Source of the DNA: Candidatus Sulfotelmatobacter sp.
GTDB taxonomy: Bacteria > Acidobacteriota > Terriglobia > Terriglobales > Acidobacteriaceae
Assembly: GCA_030045935.1 (NCBI GenBank)
Contig: JASIEN010000351.1
Location: 1-9,378 of the forward strand
Length of the DNA: 9,378 nucleotides
Reading direction: 5' to 3'
Shown: positions 1-8,000 of the stretch, piece after piece
How the letters are laid out: the number at the start of each line of letters is the position of its first letter
Position numbering within the stretch: the stretch's first letter is position 1
The notes under the pieces: generated by a model
Database searches by the model: none
Told to the model about the DNA's origin: nothing
What the model saw: only the letters and a program-made list of their open reading frames with translations
Program-made: the position numbers and the translations under genes

Positions 1-933
1 GCCTTTGTCGGATATGCCGTGAACATGTTCGCCGTTCCAGCGATGGCTTTAGCCGGCAATTGGCCGATGGCAGCGGCGCTGGTCGTCGCTGAACGCACTG
101 GCAAGGCAATCCGCAAGCCGGCGATGGAATCGATGCTGTCGCAGGCCGGACACTTCATCGGCCAGGGCTGGGTTTTCGGAATGAATGAAGCTCTCGATCA
201 AACTGGCGCAACTCTGGGCCCACTGATCACGGCTTACGTTTTGTACCGGCACGGCGGATATCAGCACGCGTTTGCCGTGCTGCTCATTTCGGCGCTGCTG
301 TGCCTCGCTGTCCTGTTTGTGGCGTGGTTTGTTTACCGGCGTCCGCATGAATGGCAGACGCGGGCAGCGCTGCAGTTGAGCGGTAAAGGCTTTTCCAAAG
401 CTTACTGGCTCTACATGGCGGCGGGCGCTCTCATTGCGGCCGGGTTTGCCGACTTTGCTCTGATCGCATTTCATTTCCAGAAGACAGCCATTGTTCCGCA
501 AGGAACGATCCCGGTGTTTTATGCGATCGCCATGGCTACGGGCGCGATCACTGCGCCGATTTTTGGAAGACTGCTGGACAAGTTCGGCACGCCGATTCTC
601 TTTCTTGCATTTGGCATCCCCGCATTCTTCGCGCCACTGGTGTTTCTGGATGGGCCTGGGCCGGCGCTGGCCGGAATGATTCTGTGGGGGCTGGGGATGG
701 GCGCACAAGATTCCTGCTTGAAGGCAACGCTGGCGGACATCGTGCCGCCGGAGAAACGCAGTACTGCATTCGGAGTATTCGATACCGGCTTTGGCGTTGC
801 GTGGTTCGCGGGCAGCGCAATCATGGGAGTGCTTTACGACAGGTCGATTCCCGCGCTGGTGGCTTTTTCAGTGGTCTTGCAGCTGGTTGCGCTACCGGCG
901 ATGGCGGTGGCGAGCGAGCAAAAGGAAAGCTGA
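1..933 (+). CDS. MFS permease, C-terminal part (5' end outside window)
   Basis: The reading frame is open from base 1 to the TGA at 931-933, giving 310 residues with no start required inside the window, so this is a 5'-truncated gene. The protein is strongly hydrophobic with several membrane helices. It carries recognisable major facilitator superfamily loops: an early ERTGKAIRKPAMESMLS segment after a helix, GRLLDKFG (the G-x-L-x-D-x-x-G loop typical of motif A) near the middle, and LADIVPPEKRSTAFGVFDTGFG before the last helices. MFS proteins are inner-membrane secondary transporters; the substrate cannot be told from the sequence. The gene converges on the PilZ regulator gene and shows no functional tie to the pilin operon. 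The in-frame ATG at 25 and the upstream GTG are unlikely starts because the homologous core begins before them. Family assignment is firm; specificity is unknown. Confidence 0.85.
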   Translation, partial: AFVGYAVNMFAVPAMALAGNWPMAAALVVAERTGKAIRKPAMESMLSQAGHFIGQGWVFGMNEALDQTGATLGPLITAYVLYRHGGYQHAFAVLLISALLCLAVLFVAWFVYRRPHEWQTRAALQLSGKGFSKAYWLYMAAGALIAAGFADFALIAFHFQKTAIVPQGTIPVFYAIAMATGAITAPIFGRLLDKFGTPILFLAFGIPAFFAPLVFLDGPGPALAGMILWGLGMGAQDSCLKATLADIVPPEKRSTAFGVFDTGFGVAWFAGSAIMGVLYDRSIPALVAFSVVLQLVALPAMAVASEQKES

Positions 934-979
934 CGCCTTTCCTCAGAGCTAAGGCCCAGGTCTTCAGCGGGCTTCGGAT

Positions 980-1000
980 GGCGCGGCTGGAAGCCGCGCC
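980..1000. repeat. Perfect palindrome in convergent spacer, REP-like
   Basis: GGCGCGGCT and AGCCGCGCC form a perfect 9-bp GC-rich stem around a 3-nt loop (GGA). It sits between the stop codons of two convergent genes, the MFS permease and the PilZ regulator. There is no T-run on either side, so it is not a canonical intrinsic terminator, although a hairpin this stable could still protect or attenuate the 3' ends of both transcripts. The position and the flanking CCTTCAAAG tail resemble dispersed intergenic palindromes seen in many soil bacterial genomes. Only one copy is visible here, so the repeat status is an inference. Confidence 0.55.
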
Positions 1001-1036
1001 CTTCAAAGCTATTTACGAGATGAGCTTGGGAAACTT

Positions 1037-2245
1037 TTACGGGTTTTCGGTTGTGGCTGCGCCTTCGGTTTCATCTGCCACGAAGTCAATCAACTGCAGG
1101 ACGCTCAGGCGCTCGTCTTTCGTGTTCAGACGGAAAGCGACTCCTATGCCGTAACCGGGATGTGAGGCTTTGACTTCTCCACTGAGACGAAGTTTCATCT
1201 CGTGCGTGCGCACAATGATCTCGACTGGCGTGCCGGCGGGAAATGCGAAGGTCATCTCCAGATAGCATCCGCCCGGACTGAGATCGCTGAGATGGCAGTA
1301 ATTCCGGACACGGCTTCCCTGCTGGTAAACCTCGGCCCCGATGCGGCAGGCATATCGTTTTTGACCGCGCCGGTTGTCGGGCTCGGAGCGCAGCCGCGAC
1401 AGCAGTTTCAATTCGTGCAGCTTGGCTTCATGCTGCGATACGAGATCGCTTTTTTCCGGAGATGTTCCCCCTTTACCCTTCTTCACTCGATGCGAGTTGA
1501 TCGTCACCGAACTTTCGCTTTCGCGGATCGAGTGCTCGACCTCCACCCGCTCTGCAGCCAAGCCCTTCGGGGAATCAGGCAGATTCTTCTGTAACCAGTC
1601 GTGGATGAGGCGACGGGATGCCTGCGGCACATCCACAAATTCAACTCCGGCGCGGCCGGTCCAATCCTGCCACACGAGCAAGCCGGAAAGGCGCACTGTT
1701 TGCCTCTGTCCCGGCAACTGAAATTGAAAATAAACTTTGCAGGTCGGCGGCAGTTTCTTGCCGAAGTTCACGGCCATGCCGTCTTCGGCCAGGTCGACCA
1801 AAGTGGCCGGCTCACTTTCTACCCCGGCATAATCGACGCGCGCATGTGCATGCACGGCGGCCCGGGCTTTACGTCTTTTGTCGCGGAGCAGTGAGCCTTG
1901 CGCAGCTCGCAGCGTGCTCAGAGCCCGTTCGTGAGAGAGCGGCTTGTAAACCACAAAATTTACGCCAACCGCAAACATCTCGCGGACGCTCTCATGCTCC
2001 GAGATCACGATCACCGCCGCGGAATCTGCGTTCGTGCGGGAGCAGCGGCTCTCTTCTAGCAAGGTCACAATGTCGCATCGCGGACAATTCAACACAATCA
2101 GATCGAAGCGCTCCTGCGCCAGGCGGACGGAAGCGCGCATCGTGTCGGGACAAAGCTCGAAGCTGATTTGGAGCTCGCGCAGGACGCGCGACAACAGCGA
2201 GGCTGCGGCCTCCTCCGCGCAGACCAATAGACAGGACAGGGTCAT
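1037..2245 (-). CDS. Degenerate receiver fused to tandem PilZ domains
   Basis: This is a 402-residue soluble regulator predicted to bind c-di-GMP. Residues 1-120 look like a response-regulator receiver: a hydrophobic first strand followed by Glu11-Glu12, FDLIVLN with Asn53 where the phosphorylated Asp normally sits, VIVIS, and the conserved Lys101 in VYKP. PilZ domain 1 (about 122-220) has an RxxxR pair (Arg124, Arg128) and D151-LAED-G156, with Ala in place of the usual Ser of DxSxxG. A charged linker follows. PilZ domain 2 (about 292-390) has Arg293/Arg297 and a complete D321-LSPG-G326 motif, so it is the better c-di-GMP binding site. The ATG at 2245 is chosen because it directly precedes the first receiver strand. 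An in-frame GTG at 2272, behind a weak GGCGGA, would add nine residues. The gene is divergent from the pilin operon, suggesting it controls pilus expression or function. Domain calls are strong; the output is inferred. Confidence 0.88.
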   Translation of the reverse strand: MTLSCLLVCAEEAAASLLSRVLRELQISFELCPDTMRASVRLAQERFDLIVLNCPRCDIVTLLEESRCSRTNADSAAVIVISEHESVREMFAVGVNFVVYKPLSHERALSTLRAAQGSLLRDKRRKARAAVHAHARVDYAGVESEPATLVDLAEDGMAVNFGKKLPPTCKVYFQFQLPGQRQTVRLSGLLVWQDWTGRAGVEFVDVPQASRRLIHDWLQKNLPDSPKGLAAERVEVEHSIRESESSVTINSHRVKKGKGGTSPEKSDLVSQHEAKLHELKLLSRLRSEPDNRRGQKRYACRIGAEVYQQGSRVRNYCHLSDLSPGGCYLEMTFAFPAGTPVEIIVRTHEMKLRLSGEVKASHPGYGIGVAFRLNTKDERLSVLQLIDFVADETEGAATTENP

Positions 2246-2356
2246 AGGTGCTGAGTCATCGTAGGGGTACACTCGTTCCGCCTACAAGTTACCTTTGTCA
2301 TCGACGCGAGCACTCTCTCCTTCCGAAATTCCTCTAAGTTCACCGTCTTCAATTCA

Positions 2357-2416
2357 GTGACCTGGGTCACCACTTCGATTACAAAAGACCAATCGTCTTT
2401 CGTTGCACCGTGGTGC
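2357..2416. promoter_or_regulatory. Cluster of three dyads upstream of the pilin promoter
   Basis: Three perfect inverted repeats lie in 60 bp of the divergent spacer: GTGACC-TG-GGTCAC at 2357-2370, AAAGAC-N5-GTCTTT at 2384-2400, and GCACC-GT-GGTGC at 2405-2416. The first and third share an ACC-N2-GGT core, and their centres are 47 bp apart. The third ends one base before the proposed -35 box of the pilin operon. This is the layout expected for binding sites of a dimeric regulator acting on the pilin promoter, possibly also on the divergent regulator gene. Which protein binds is unknown. Chance occurrence of one 5-6 bp dyad is not rare; the cluster and its position are what support the call. 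Confidence 0.45.
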
Positions 2417-2417
2417 T

Positions 2418-2446
2418 TTGACGCTCATTTAGGCCCTCCCTACGAT
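2418..2446 (+). promoter_or_regulatory. Sigma70-type promoter of the pilin operon
   Basis: TTGACG at 2418-2423 matches five of six -35 consensus bases. It is followed by an exact 17-bp spacer and TACGAT at 2441-2446, which matches four of six -10 bases including the key first A and last T. Transcription would start near 2453, leaving an untranslated leader of about 100 nt before the FimT/GspH-like ATG at 2555. That leader holds a weak hairpin (GCCCCA to TGGGC, about 2455-2472) and a T/C-rich stretch but no riboswitch fold that I recognise, and no c-di-GMP-I aptamer signature. I found no sigma54-type -24/-12 pair with correct spacing in the spacer. Confidence 0.55.
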
Positions 2447-2554
2447 GAAGACTGGCCCCATTTGATATGGGCTGGACTGTAGTTCCGCAGCAAGGCTTTT
2501 TCCCCTTTTTGATTCACCAGCTTTAGAGTGAGAAGGTTTTCGGACACGGCAACT

Positions 2555-3187
2555 ATGACGTCGCGCAAACAACACGGTTATTCGCTGGTGGAACTGATGC
2601 TCGTTGTCACCATCCTCTTGATCCTCGCGGGGGTCACTGACGTCAGCTTGCAGCCGGTCTTGAAACTGGAGCACGTCACCACCGCCTTCAACCTCACGAT
2701 CAGTGCACTGCGCCGCGCCCGCGACCAGGCGGTCAGCGACAATCAGATTTATGTTGTCAGCTTTTCCACCGCGAACCAGGTCGCTCCACTGCCGAATGGC
2801 GGCGCGATCACAGTGAATCAAACCACAACGGCTGGAACACAACTGTTCTCATGGACTTTGCCGTCGGATGTCACCTTTAACGTCGAGCCCAACGTACCCA
2901 CCTCCCAAAACGTGGCGCCGACCACCCCCGACGCTTTTGGCACAGCCGTCAACGCAATCGACTTTGACTGGGGGCCGAACGGCCTTGGTGGTGGAACAAC
3001 CGTCTACTTTTATCCCGATGGGACAGCCCGCGACGTCAATGGAAACATTAATAACGGCGTGGTCTATATGGGTGTCCCTGGCGTCACACAAACCGGCCAT
3101 GCGGTCACCCTGTGGGGGTTCACCGGGCGCATCCGCGGATGGCAGATTTATCCGGCCGGTGCAGGCTGGAACTGGGTTCAACAATGA
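2555..3187 (+). CDS. FimT/GspH-like type IV minor pilin (pseudopilin)
   Basis: This 210-residue protein has a type III leader, MTSRKQHG, followed by YSLVEL. Prepilin peptidase should cut after Gly8 and methylate Tyr9. Glu at mature position 5 (Glu13) is present, as in assembled pilins. A single hydrophobic helix (about 9-32) then a globular beta-rich domain follow. The segment FNLTISALRRARDQAVSDNQIYVVSF is typical of GspH/FimT proteins, as is its place as first gene of a minor-pilin operon. The family caps or primes type IV pili or type II secretion pseudopili. The ATG at 2555 is chosen because it gives a normal 8-residue leader; an in-frame GTG at 2528 would add nine residues. Neither start has a strong ribosome binding site (a GAGAAGG lies 19 nt upstream of the ATG). 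The stop overlaps the next start as ATGA, so translation is coupled. Confidence 0.88.
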   Translation: MTSRKQHGYSLVELMLVVTILLILAGVTDVSLQPVLKLEHVTTAFNLTISALRRARDQAVSDNQIYVVSFSTANQVAPLPNGGAITVNQTTTAGTQLFSWTLPSDVTFNVEPNVPTSQNVAPTTPDAFGTAVNAIDFDWGPNGLGGGTTVYFYPDGTARDVNGNINNGVVYMGVPGVTQTGHAVTLWGFTGRIRGWQIYPAGAGWNWVQQ

Positions 3188-3786
3188 AAACAGACGTCTC
3201 AATCCGACGCAAGTGTAGGCAGTCCGGCTTCTCGCTGATCGAAGTATTGATCGCCATGGTCGTGCTCACTATTGGTTTGCTGGGCGTGCTGGCCACGCTC
3301 GAGGTCGCCATGGCCGCCACGGAAACTTCTCAGGAAGACATGCTGGCGCGGCAGGCAGCCTCCGAGGCGATGGAAAGCATTTTCAACGCGCGTGATACTT
3401 CGCAGCTGGGTTTCGCCGCGATTAACAATGTCGGCACTGGATCTGGCATTTTTGTTGTAGGCACCTCGCCGCTTTATTGTGCCGGCCCTGACGGCATTAT
3501 CGGCACGGCTGACGATACCTCTTGTCTGACCGCCTCCGGAGCGGTCTGCCCTAACCCCGCCGGAACGGCAAACGCTCCCGAGTGCCTGACCGAGCCGGGG
3601 CCTGATGGCATCCTGGGTACTGCCGACGACAAGATTGTTTCACTAGCCAATTTCTCGCGCACCATCACCATTACGTCATTCAGCCAGACGCTGCAACTGG
3701 TGACGATCACGATCACCTATACGGTCCCCAATTTTGGCCATACGAAGACCTACACCATTTCGGAATATGTCTCGTACTACCACTAG
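3184..3786 (+). CDS. pilV: PilV-like type IV minor pilin
   Basis: This 200-residue protein starts at the ATG that overlaps the previous stop (ATGA). The leader is 15 residues ending in SG, then FSLIEV, with Phe16 as mature residue 1 and Glu20 as the position-5 Glu. The helix that follows (VLIAMVVLTIGLLGVLATLEVAM) and the stretch EDMLARQAASEAMESIFNAR match PilV/GspI-type pseudopilins. The globular part contains two copies of GPDGIxGTADD (residues 101-111 and 139-149), separated by a loop with four cysteines in total around them. The rest is beta-strand rich with Thr/Ile repeats (TITITSF, TITITYTV), as expected for a pilin head. It would act with the neighbouring PilW- and PilX-like proteins in the minor-pilin complex. 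The PilV call rests on N-terminal motif and gene order; an alternative name would be GspI. Confidence 0.85.
   Translation: MKTDVSIRRKCRQSGFSLIEVLIAMVVLTIGLLGVLATLEVAMAATETSQEDMLARQAASEAMESIFNARDTSQLGFAAINNVGTGSGIFVVGTSPLYCAGPDGIIGTADDTSCLTASGAVCPNPAGTANAPECLTEPGPDGILGTADDKIVSLANFSRTITITSFSQTLQLVTITITYTVPNFGHTKTYTISEYVSYYH
3484..3630 (+). repeat. Duplicated acidic loop GPDGIxGTADD in the PilV-like protein
   Basis: Copies at 3484-3516 and 3598-3630 encode GPDGIIGTADD and GPDGILGTADD, identical at 10 of 11 residues. The DNA copies differ at nine of 33 positions, seven of them silent. The coding sequence has therefore diverged while the peptide stayed fixed, which argues for selection rather than a fresh duplication. 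Asp-Gly loops with several further Asp residues often coordinate calcium, but no binding is shown here. The intervening 81 bases encode a Cys-containing linker. Confidence 0.75.
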
Positions 3787-3796
3787 AAAGGAAATC

Positions 3797-4990
3797 ATGC
3801 GGCGCGTCTCCAATTCCAGTAGCGGCTTTTCTCTGATCGAGCTGATCATAACGGCTTGCATCGGCGCCACGCTGGTTGCCGCCGCGGCGATGTTGTTCAA
3901 TAAGGGAACCCAGATGGCCTGGGTGACCTCGCAGAGAGCGGAATTGCAGGAGGACTTCCGCGCGGCCGCCAATCTTTTACAACGAGACATCAGCCTGGCA
4001 GGGGCAGGCGCTTTGGGTCAGACAGGTCTTTCGACCAACGCTGTTGCGCTGGCCAATGGGGGCGGCGCCGTAGCGCCTGTCTATCCCTGCTCGATAGTCG
4101 GTGGGGCTTCCTGCACATACATCAATGGCGGCTCGGTCGCTTATCCGGCTTATAACGGAGGGGCGCCTTCGATTTACTCGATCATACCCGGCACCAATCT
4201 CGGAATCACGGTCACCGCGGCACAAGGCCCAACCGATATCATCACTCTCAATTATGCCGACATCAATCTGCCACTGAACTGTTACAGTGCAACGCTAACT
4301 ACGGCCGATGTAGTTACCTTCACCTTGCCAGCCGCGCAAAATTCCAACTGCCTGCTGCCTGTGGGCGCGACCTACGGGGTCAATAATCAACCTCCGGGGC
4401 TGATCTGGGGGCAGGCCAATCCCTACGGGCTGCAGCCGGGAGACATGATCCAGTTCGGAGCAAATAATGCGATCGGAGTGGTCACAAATGTCACCAACTG
4501 CGGAGCTGGCTGCTACGCAGTCACGTTTGGCACCGATCCCGGCAAATTGAATCAGCCAGGGGTCGCCACCAGCGGAACTCTCCTGGCAGCGGCGGGAGCT
4601 GTTGGCAACGCAATGCCGACATTGATGTCACGGCTGCTCTCCGTCACGTACTATCTCGCCATTCCAACCTCTACTGGGCTGCCGACATTGTTCCGCATTC
4701 AGAACGGGCAGCCGCCCGCGCCTGTGGCCGAGAACGTGGTCTATCTCAAGTTTTGCTACGACATCATGAGCACGACGGGAGTTGTCGCCACGTGTCAGTC
4801 TCTCTCTCCCATGCCCGCCGGCGACAGCCCCACCATGATCACCAAGGTGAATATTCTGCACATGAGTATGAGGAGCCAAAACCGCGATGCCTGGTCAAAA
4901 AGCACGCTCTCGCAATATGGCGGATATGAAGGACTCGATCTTCAGACCTCGATCGCGGTGCGCAACATGACCATGCAGAATGAATACTGA
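3797..4990 (+). CDS. pilW: PilW-like type IV minor pilin
   Basis: This 397-residue pseudopilin has a leader of 10 residues ending in SSSG, then FSLIEL, with Glu15 as the position-5 Glu. A hydrophobic helix (about 11-35) is followed by QRAELQEDFRAAANLLQRDISLAGAG, the PilW/GspJ-type segment (the R-x-Asp-I-x-x-A-G pattern is characteristic). The large C-terminal part is Gly/Asn/Thr rich and holds eight cysteines in close pairs (for example TNC-GAGC and a pair near the C-terminus), suggesting disulfides in the periplasm. The ATG at 3797 is preceded by AAAGGA with a 4-nt gap and lies 10 nt after the PilV stop. Upstream ATGs in this frame (from 3734) fall inside the pilV coding region and give no proper leader. 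PilW joins PilV, PilX and FimU-like proteins in the complex that primes pilus assembly. Confidence 0.87.
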   Translation: MRRVSNSSSGFSLIELIITACIGATLVAAAAMLFNKGTQMAWVTSQRAELQEDFRAAANLLQRDISLAGAGALGQTGLSTNAVALANGGGAVAPVYPCSIVGGASCTYINGGSVAYPAYNGGAPSIYSIIPGTNLGITVTAAQGPTDIITLNYADINLPLNCYSATLTTADVVTFTLPAAQNSNCLLPVGATYGVNNQPPGLIWGQANPYGLQPGDMIQFGANNAIGVVTNVTNCGAGCYAVTFGTDPGKLNQPGVATSGTLLAAAGAVGNAMPTLMSRLLSVTYYLAIPTSTGLPTLFRIQNGQPPAPVAENVVYLKFCYDIMSTTGVVATCQSLSPMPAGDSPTMITKVNILHMSMRSQNRDAWSKSTLSQYGGYEGLDLQTSIAVRNMTMQNEY

Positions 4991-5059
4991 TTCGGGCGTT
5001 CGAGCGAAGTTTTGTCCCCCGGTATCACGAAAGATGAGGAAGGAACTGGTTCGGAAAAT

Positions 5060-5065
5060 GAGGAG
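5060..5065 (+). promoter_or_regulatory. Ribosome binding site fixing the start of the giant PilX-like gene
   Basis: GAGGAG at 5060-5065 lies 7 nt before the ATG at 5073, the best ribosome binding site in the operon. It settles the choice among four in-frame ATGs (4980, 5034, 5058, 5073). The start at 5073 gives a normal 10-residue prepilin leader, while 4980 would give a 41-residue leader. The ATG at 4980 overlaps the end of pilW, so an extended form by coupled translation is conceivable but less likely. Confidence 0.7.
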
Positions 5066-5072
5066 AACTAAC

Positions 5073-8000
5073 ATGCCTGGCGCCAAAGTTAACTCACGCG
5101 GATTCACCCTGATTGCGGCCTTGTTGCTGACATTGCTCTTGTCCGGGATCGCGATCTCTCTGCTGCTGATGGTCAACACCGAGCAGAGAGTCGGCGGCCT
5201 CGACCTGAACAATGAATACATGTACCGGGCGACCGAGGGCGCGATGGAAAAGATGACTTCCGACATCGCCAGCACCATCATGACCATCCAGTCGCCCAGC
5301 ACGGCCCAAATCTGCGCCGTCAATCAACTGGTTCCGACCAATGACCCGTCAATCAATTTCACCTGCCAGGGCTGCTTGTACGAAGCGGACCCGGTCTTTC
5401 CCCAGGCCGTCCCGCCAATTCAGTTCGCCTGCCAGGATCCGAATGCGCCCGCAAAGCTGGCCTACTCCTGGGGTCAAATCCCGACCGGACAGGATGCCGG
5501 GTTGTACGCGCAGTTGGCGCCCATCCAGCTAAACGTTATCGCGCAACGGAATGACGACAGCACGAATATTGGTCGAACCATCAGCATGACGCGCGCCGCT
5601 CAAATCGCGCTCATTCCGGTTTTCCAGTTCGGCGTCTTCTGCAGCGGCGACTGTTTCTTTGGCCGCAGCCCCAATCTGGGCTTTGCCGGCCGTGTGCACA
5701 CGAACGGAGATCTGTATATCGGTGTCGCCAACGGCGCGAACCTGGTGTTTGGCGACAAGATGAGCGCGTTCGGAAACGTGATTCGCGAACAGATGGATAA
5801 CGGCGTGGCCACGGTGGGCAATGACAATCAGGGCACGGTCATGATTCCCACTACGGCTAACGGTTGCGCCGCACAGTTGGCCAACGTCGCAAATGCAACA
5901 ACGAGCGCTACCTGCGTTGACATCGCCACTACTGCTCTAGGAGCGACCAATGGCAGCGTGACTGGCGGCCACGGATCGGCACAGAACACGTCGACGTGGA
6001 TCAGTACCTCCACCGGCACTTACAACAGTTACATTATTGATGGCAACGGCCCGGGCACAAACTGCCCGGTCGCCAACCCAAATTGTGATGGGACCAACTC
6101 GACGGGCGCTACGGATCTGACTCTGCCCTTCGTTCAGGGCACGACCTCGGCCGTGCAACTCATCCGCCAGCCCCTGCCGGGTGAGTCGGTGACATCGTTA
6201 CTGGGCTCGTCGCGCCTGGCCAACCAGGCGCAGATTCGCATCATCCTCGCCGATACGGAAGACGGATTACACCTTCCGCAATATAACGGGGATCAGACCG
6301 AAGACGTTCAACTGGTGAGTTCGCTGCCGACCGTGTTGGCAAACCTGCGCCAGGGCGCCGATACAGCTAGCCCCGGCACACAGGGCAATGCGATTCAAGT
6401 GGGAGCGGTCTACCCTGCCGCCACCGGCCACTATTACTCGTTTGGTGAGGCCTGGTGCGTCGGCAATCACTACGCACTGACTACAACCTTCGGCAATCCC
6501 CTCAAGGCGAACTACAACTTCACCTTCTCCAGCACCCTTGCCGGGTCAACCGCTACTGCTAACTACATCACCGACAACTTTAATGGCACGAACACGGGCG
6601 TGGCTTACTGCCCCCAGATTGTGGCTGCTGGCAACGACGCGGGTACGATTGGTGTGCAGCCCGACAGCAACTTTATCATCCCGCCTTACTATGCCGGCCC
6701 AGGAGCGGCGAGTGCCACATTCAACTTCCCCCCGACGGCATACCCGCAGTGGCCGCCGCAATCGTTTCCTGGTCCTAGTTCGTTCACCAACTACAACGAA
6801 ACCAACCCGACAGGCGGAGCCAACCCGAATAGCATGGAGTGGCCGCTCATCGGCGGATGGCTGCGGGTTGAGATTTTGAATAATGCCGGGGCCTATGTTG
6901 GTGTAACGAAGGAATGGTTGTCACTGGGCTTTGCGCGCGGCGTGAACGTTCCCAACCAGCCGGGCGTGAACTGCGCAGTAGCAAAATATCCGAACAACGC
7001 CAACACCTACAATACGGCTGCGAACGCCCTGAATGCAGTCGGCGCAAACGCCATCGGTTGCAACTCGCTCGCCGACCACAGGAACGCGATTCTTTATTTC
7101 GAAGCCACAAAAGACAGCATGCTCGCCGGCGAGCCTTCGGTGCCCGTAGACTATCCCCTGACCGGAGCCGGTACCTACTACGACTCGGGAACTGCCAGCG
7201 CGGCAATCTGGAATGCTACTTGCAACAGCGCCAACCTGACCGCGGGTTGCTCGTCGCAATACAATTGGTATCCCATTAACCTTTATGACGCCCGCGAAGG
7301 CGAAGTCAACGATACATGCTGCCCGACCGCGGGCACGGGAACGCCTAACGGGGTTATGAACATCGTCGAACTCGACGTGGGCAACCTGCGCCAGTGGCTT
7401 CTGGGAAATACTGGCATCTCGGGCCCGCTCGTGAACTATACCCCCGCGAATGGATACATTCTTTACTTCTCCGACCGGCGCGGCATGCAGTTCACCAACC
7501 CGGCGGCGGCCAACCAAAGCCAGATGCAGTGGGGCGAATATGGCTTTGAAGACAACGTTAACTACGCCGGCGGAGCTCCCTTTTCGCCCAATGGATCTCT
7601 CGAGCCCAACAACTACAACGGTGTCTCGCCCGAGGACGTAAACAGCAACACTGTTCTCGACAAGTATGGCGTAGCCGGCGTGGGCGATGCTTTCGGGCCC
7701 AATACTGTGACGGACACAGATAACACAAATCCACCGAACCCTTACGCCCAGAGGAACGTCAGTGGCGAGCGCGTTCAGCTCAGTCCCACGCCCGCGGGAG
7801 TGAATCCATCAACCAACGCTGGCGTCCCCGCCGGAGTCGCCGGCCTTGCTGGCACTTCTGACGTCAAGCCTGGCGTGGGCATCGCCAATCGTGTCACCGG
7901 CGCGCGCCATGCGCTGAAGCTGGTGGATGCTTCTCTTGGCAACCTGCCTGTCATGCCGGCGGCCAGCGGCTGCGTACAGAACGCGGCTAACCCCACTGGC

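Noticed and set aside
49..708. 219-residue minus-strand open frame antisense to the MFS gene
   Set aside because: The sense frame encodes clear membrane helices and MFS loops; the antisense product is Arg/Gln/His rich with no recognisable feature.
1618..2166. 182-residue plus-strand open frame within the regulator gene
   Set aside because: It lies antisense to the receiver and first PilZ domain, whose motifs are well preserved; the product is Arg/Ser/Pro rich.
2402..2470. Sigma54 promoter for the pilin genes
   Set aside because: GG and GC pairs occur, but none has the required 10-base gap with TGGCAC/TTGC flanks, whereas a sigma70-type promoter fits well.
2453..2554. c-di-GMP riboswitch in the pilin operon leader
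   Set aside because: A GCAGCAAGGC segment drew attention, but the conserved aptamer blocks and pairing of the c-di-GMP-I class are missing.
2429..2842. 137-residue minus-strand open frame over the pilin promoter region
   Set aside because: It is antisense to the leader and helix of the FimT/GspH-like gene and spans the promoter; no ribosome binding site or domain supports it.
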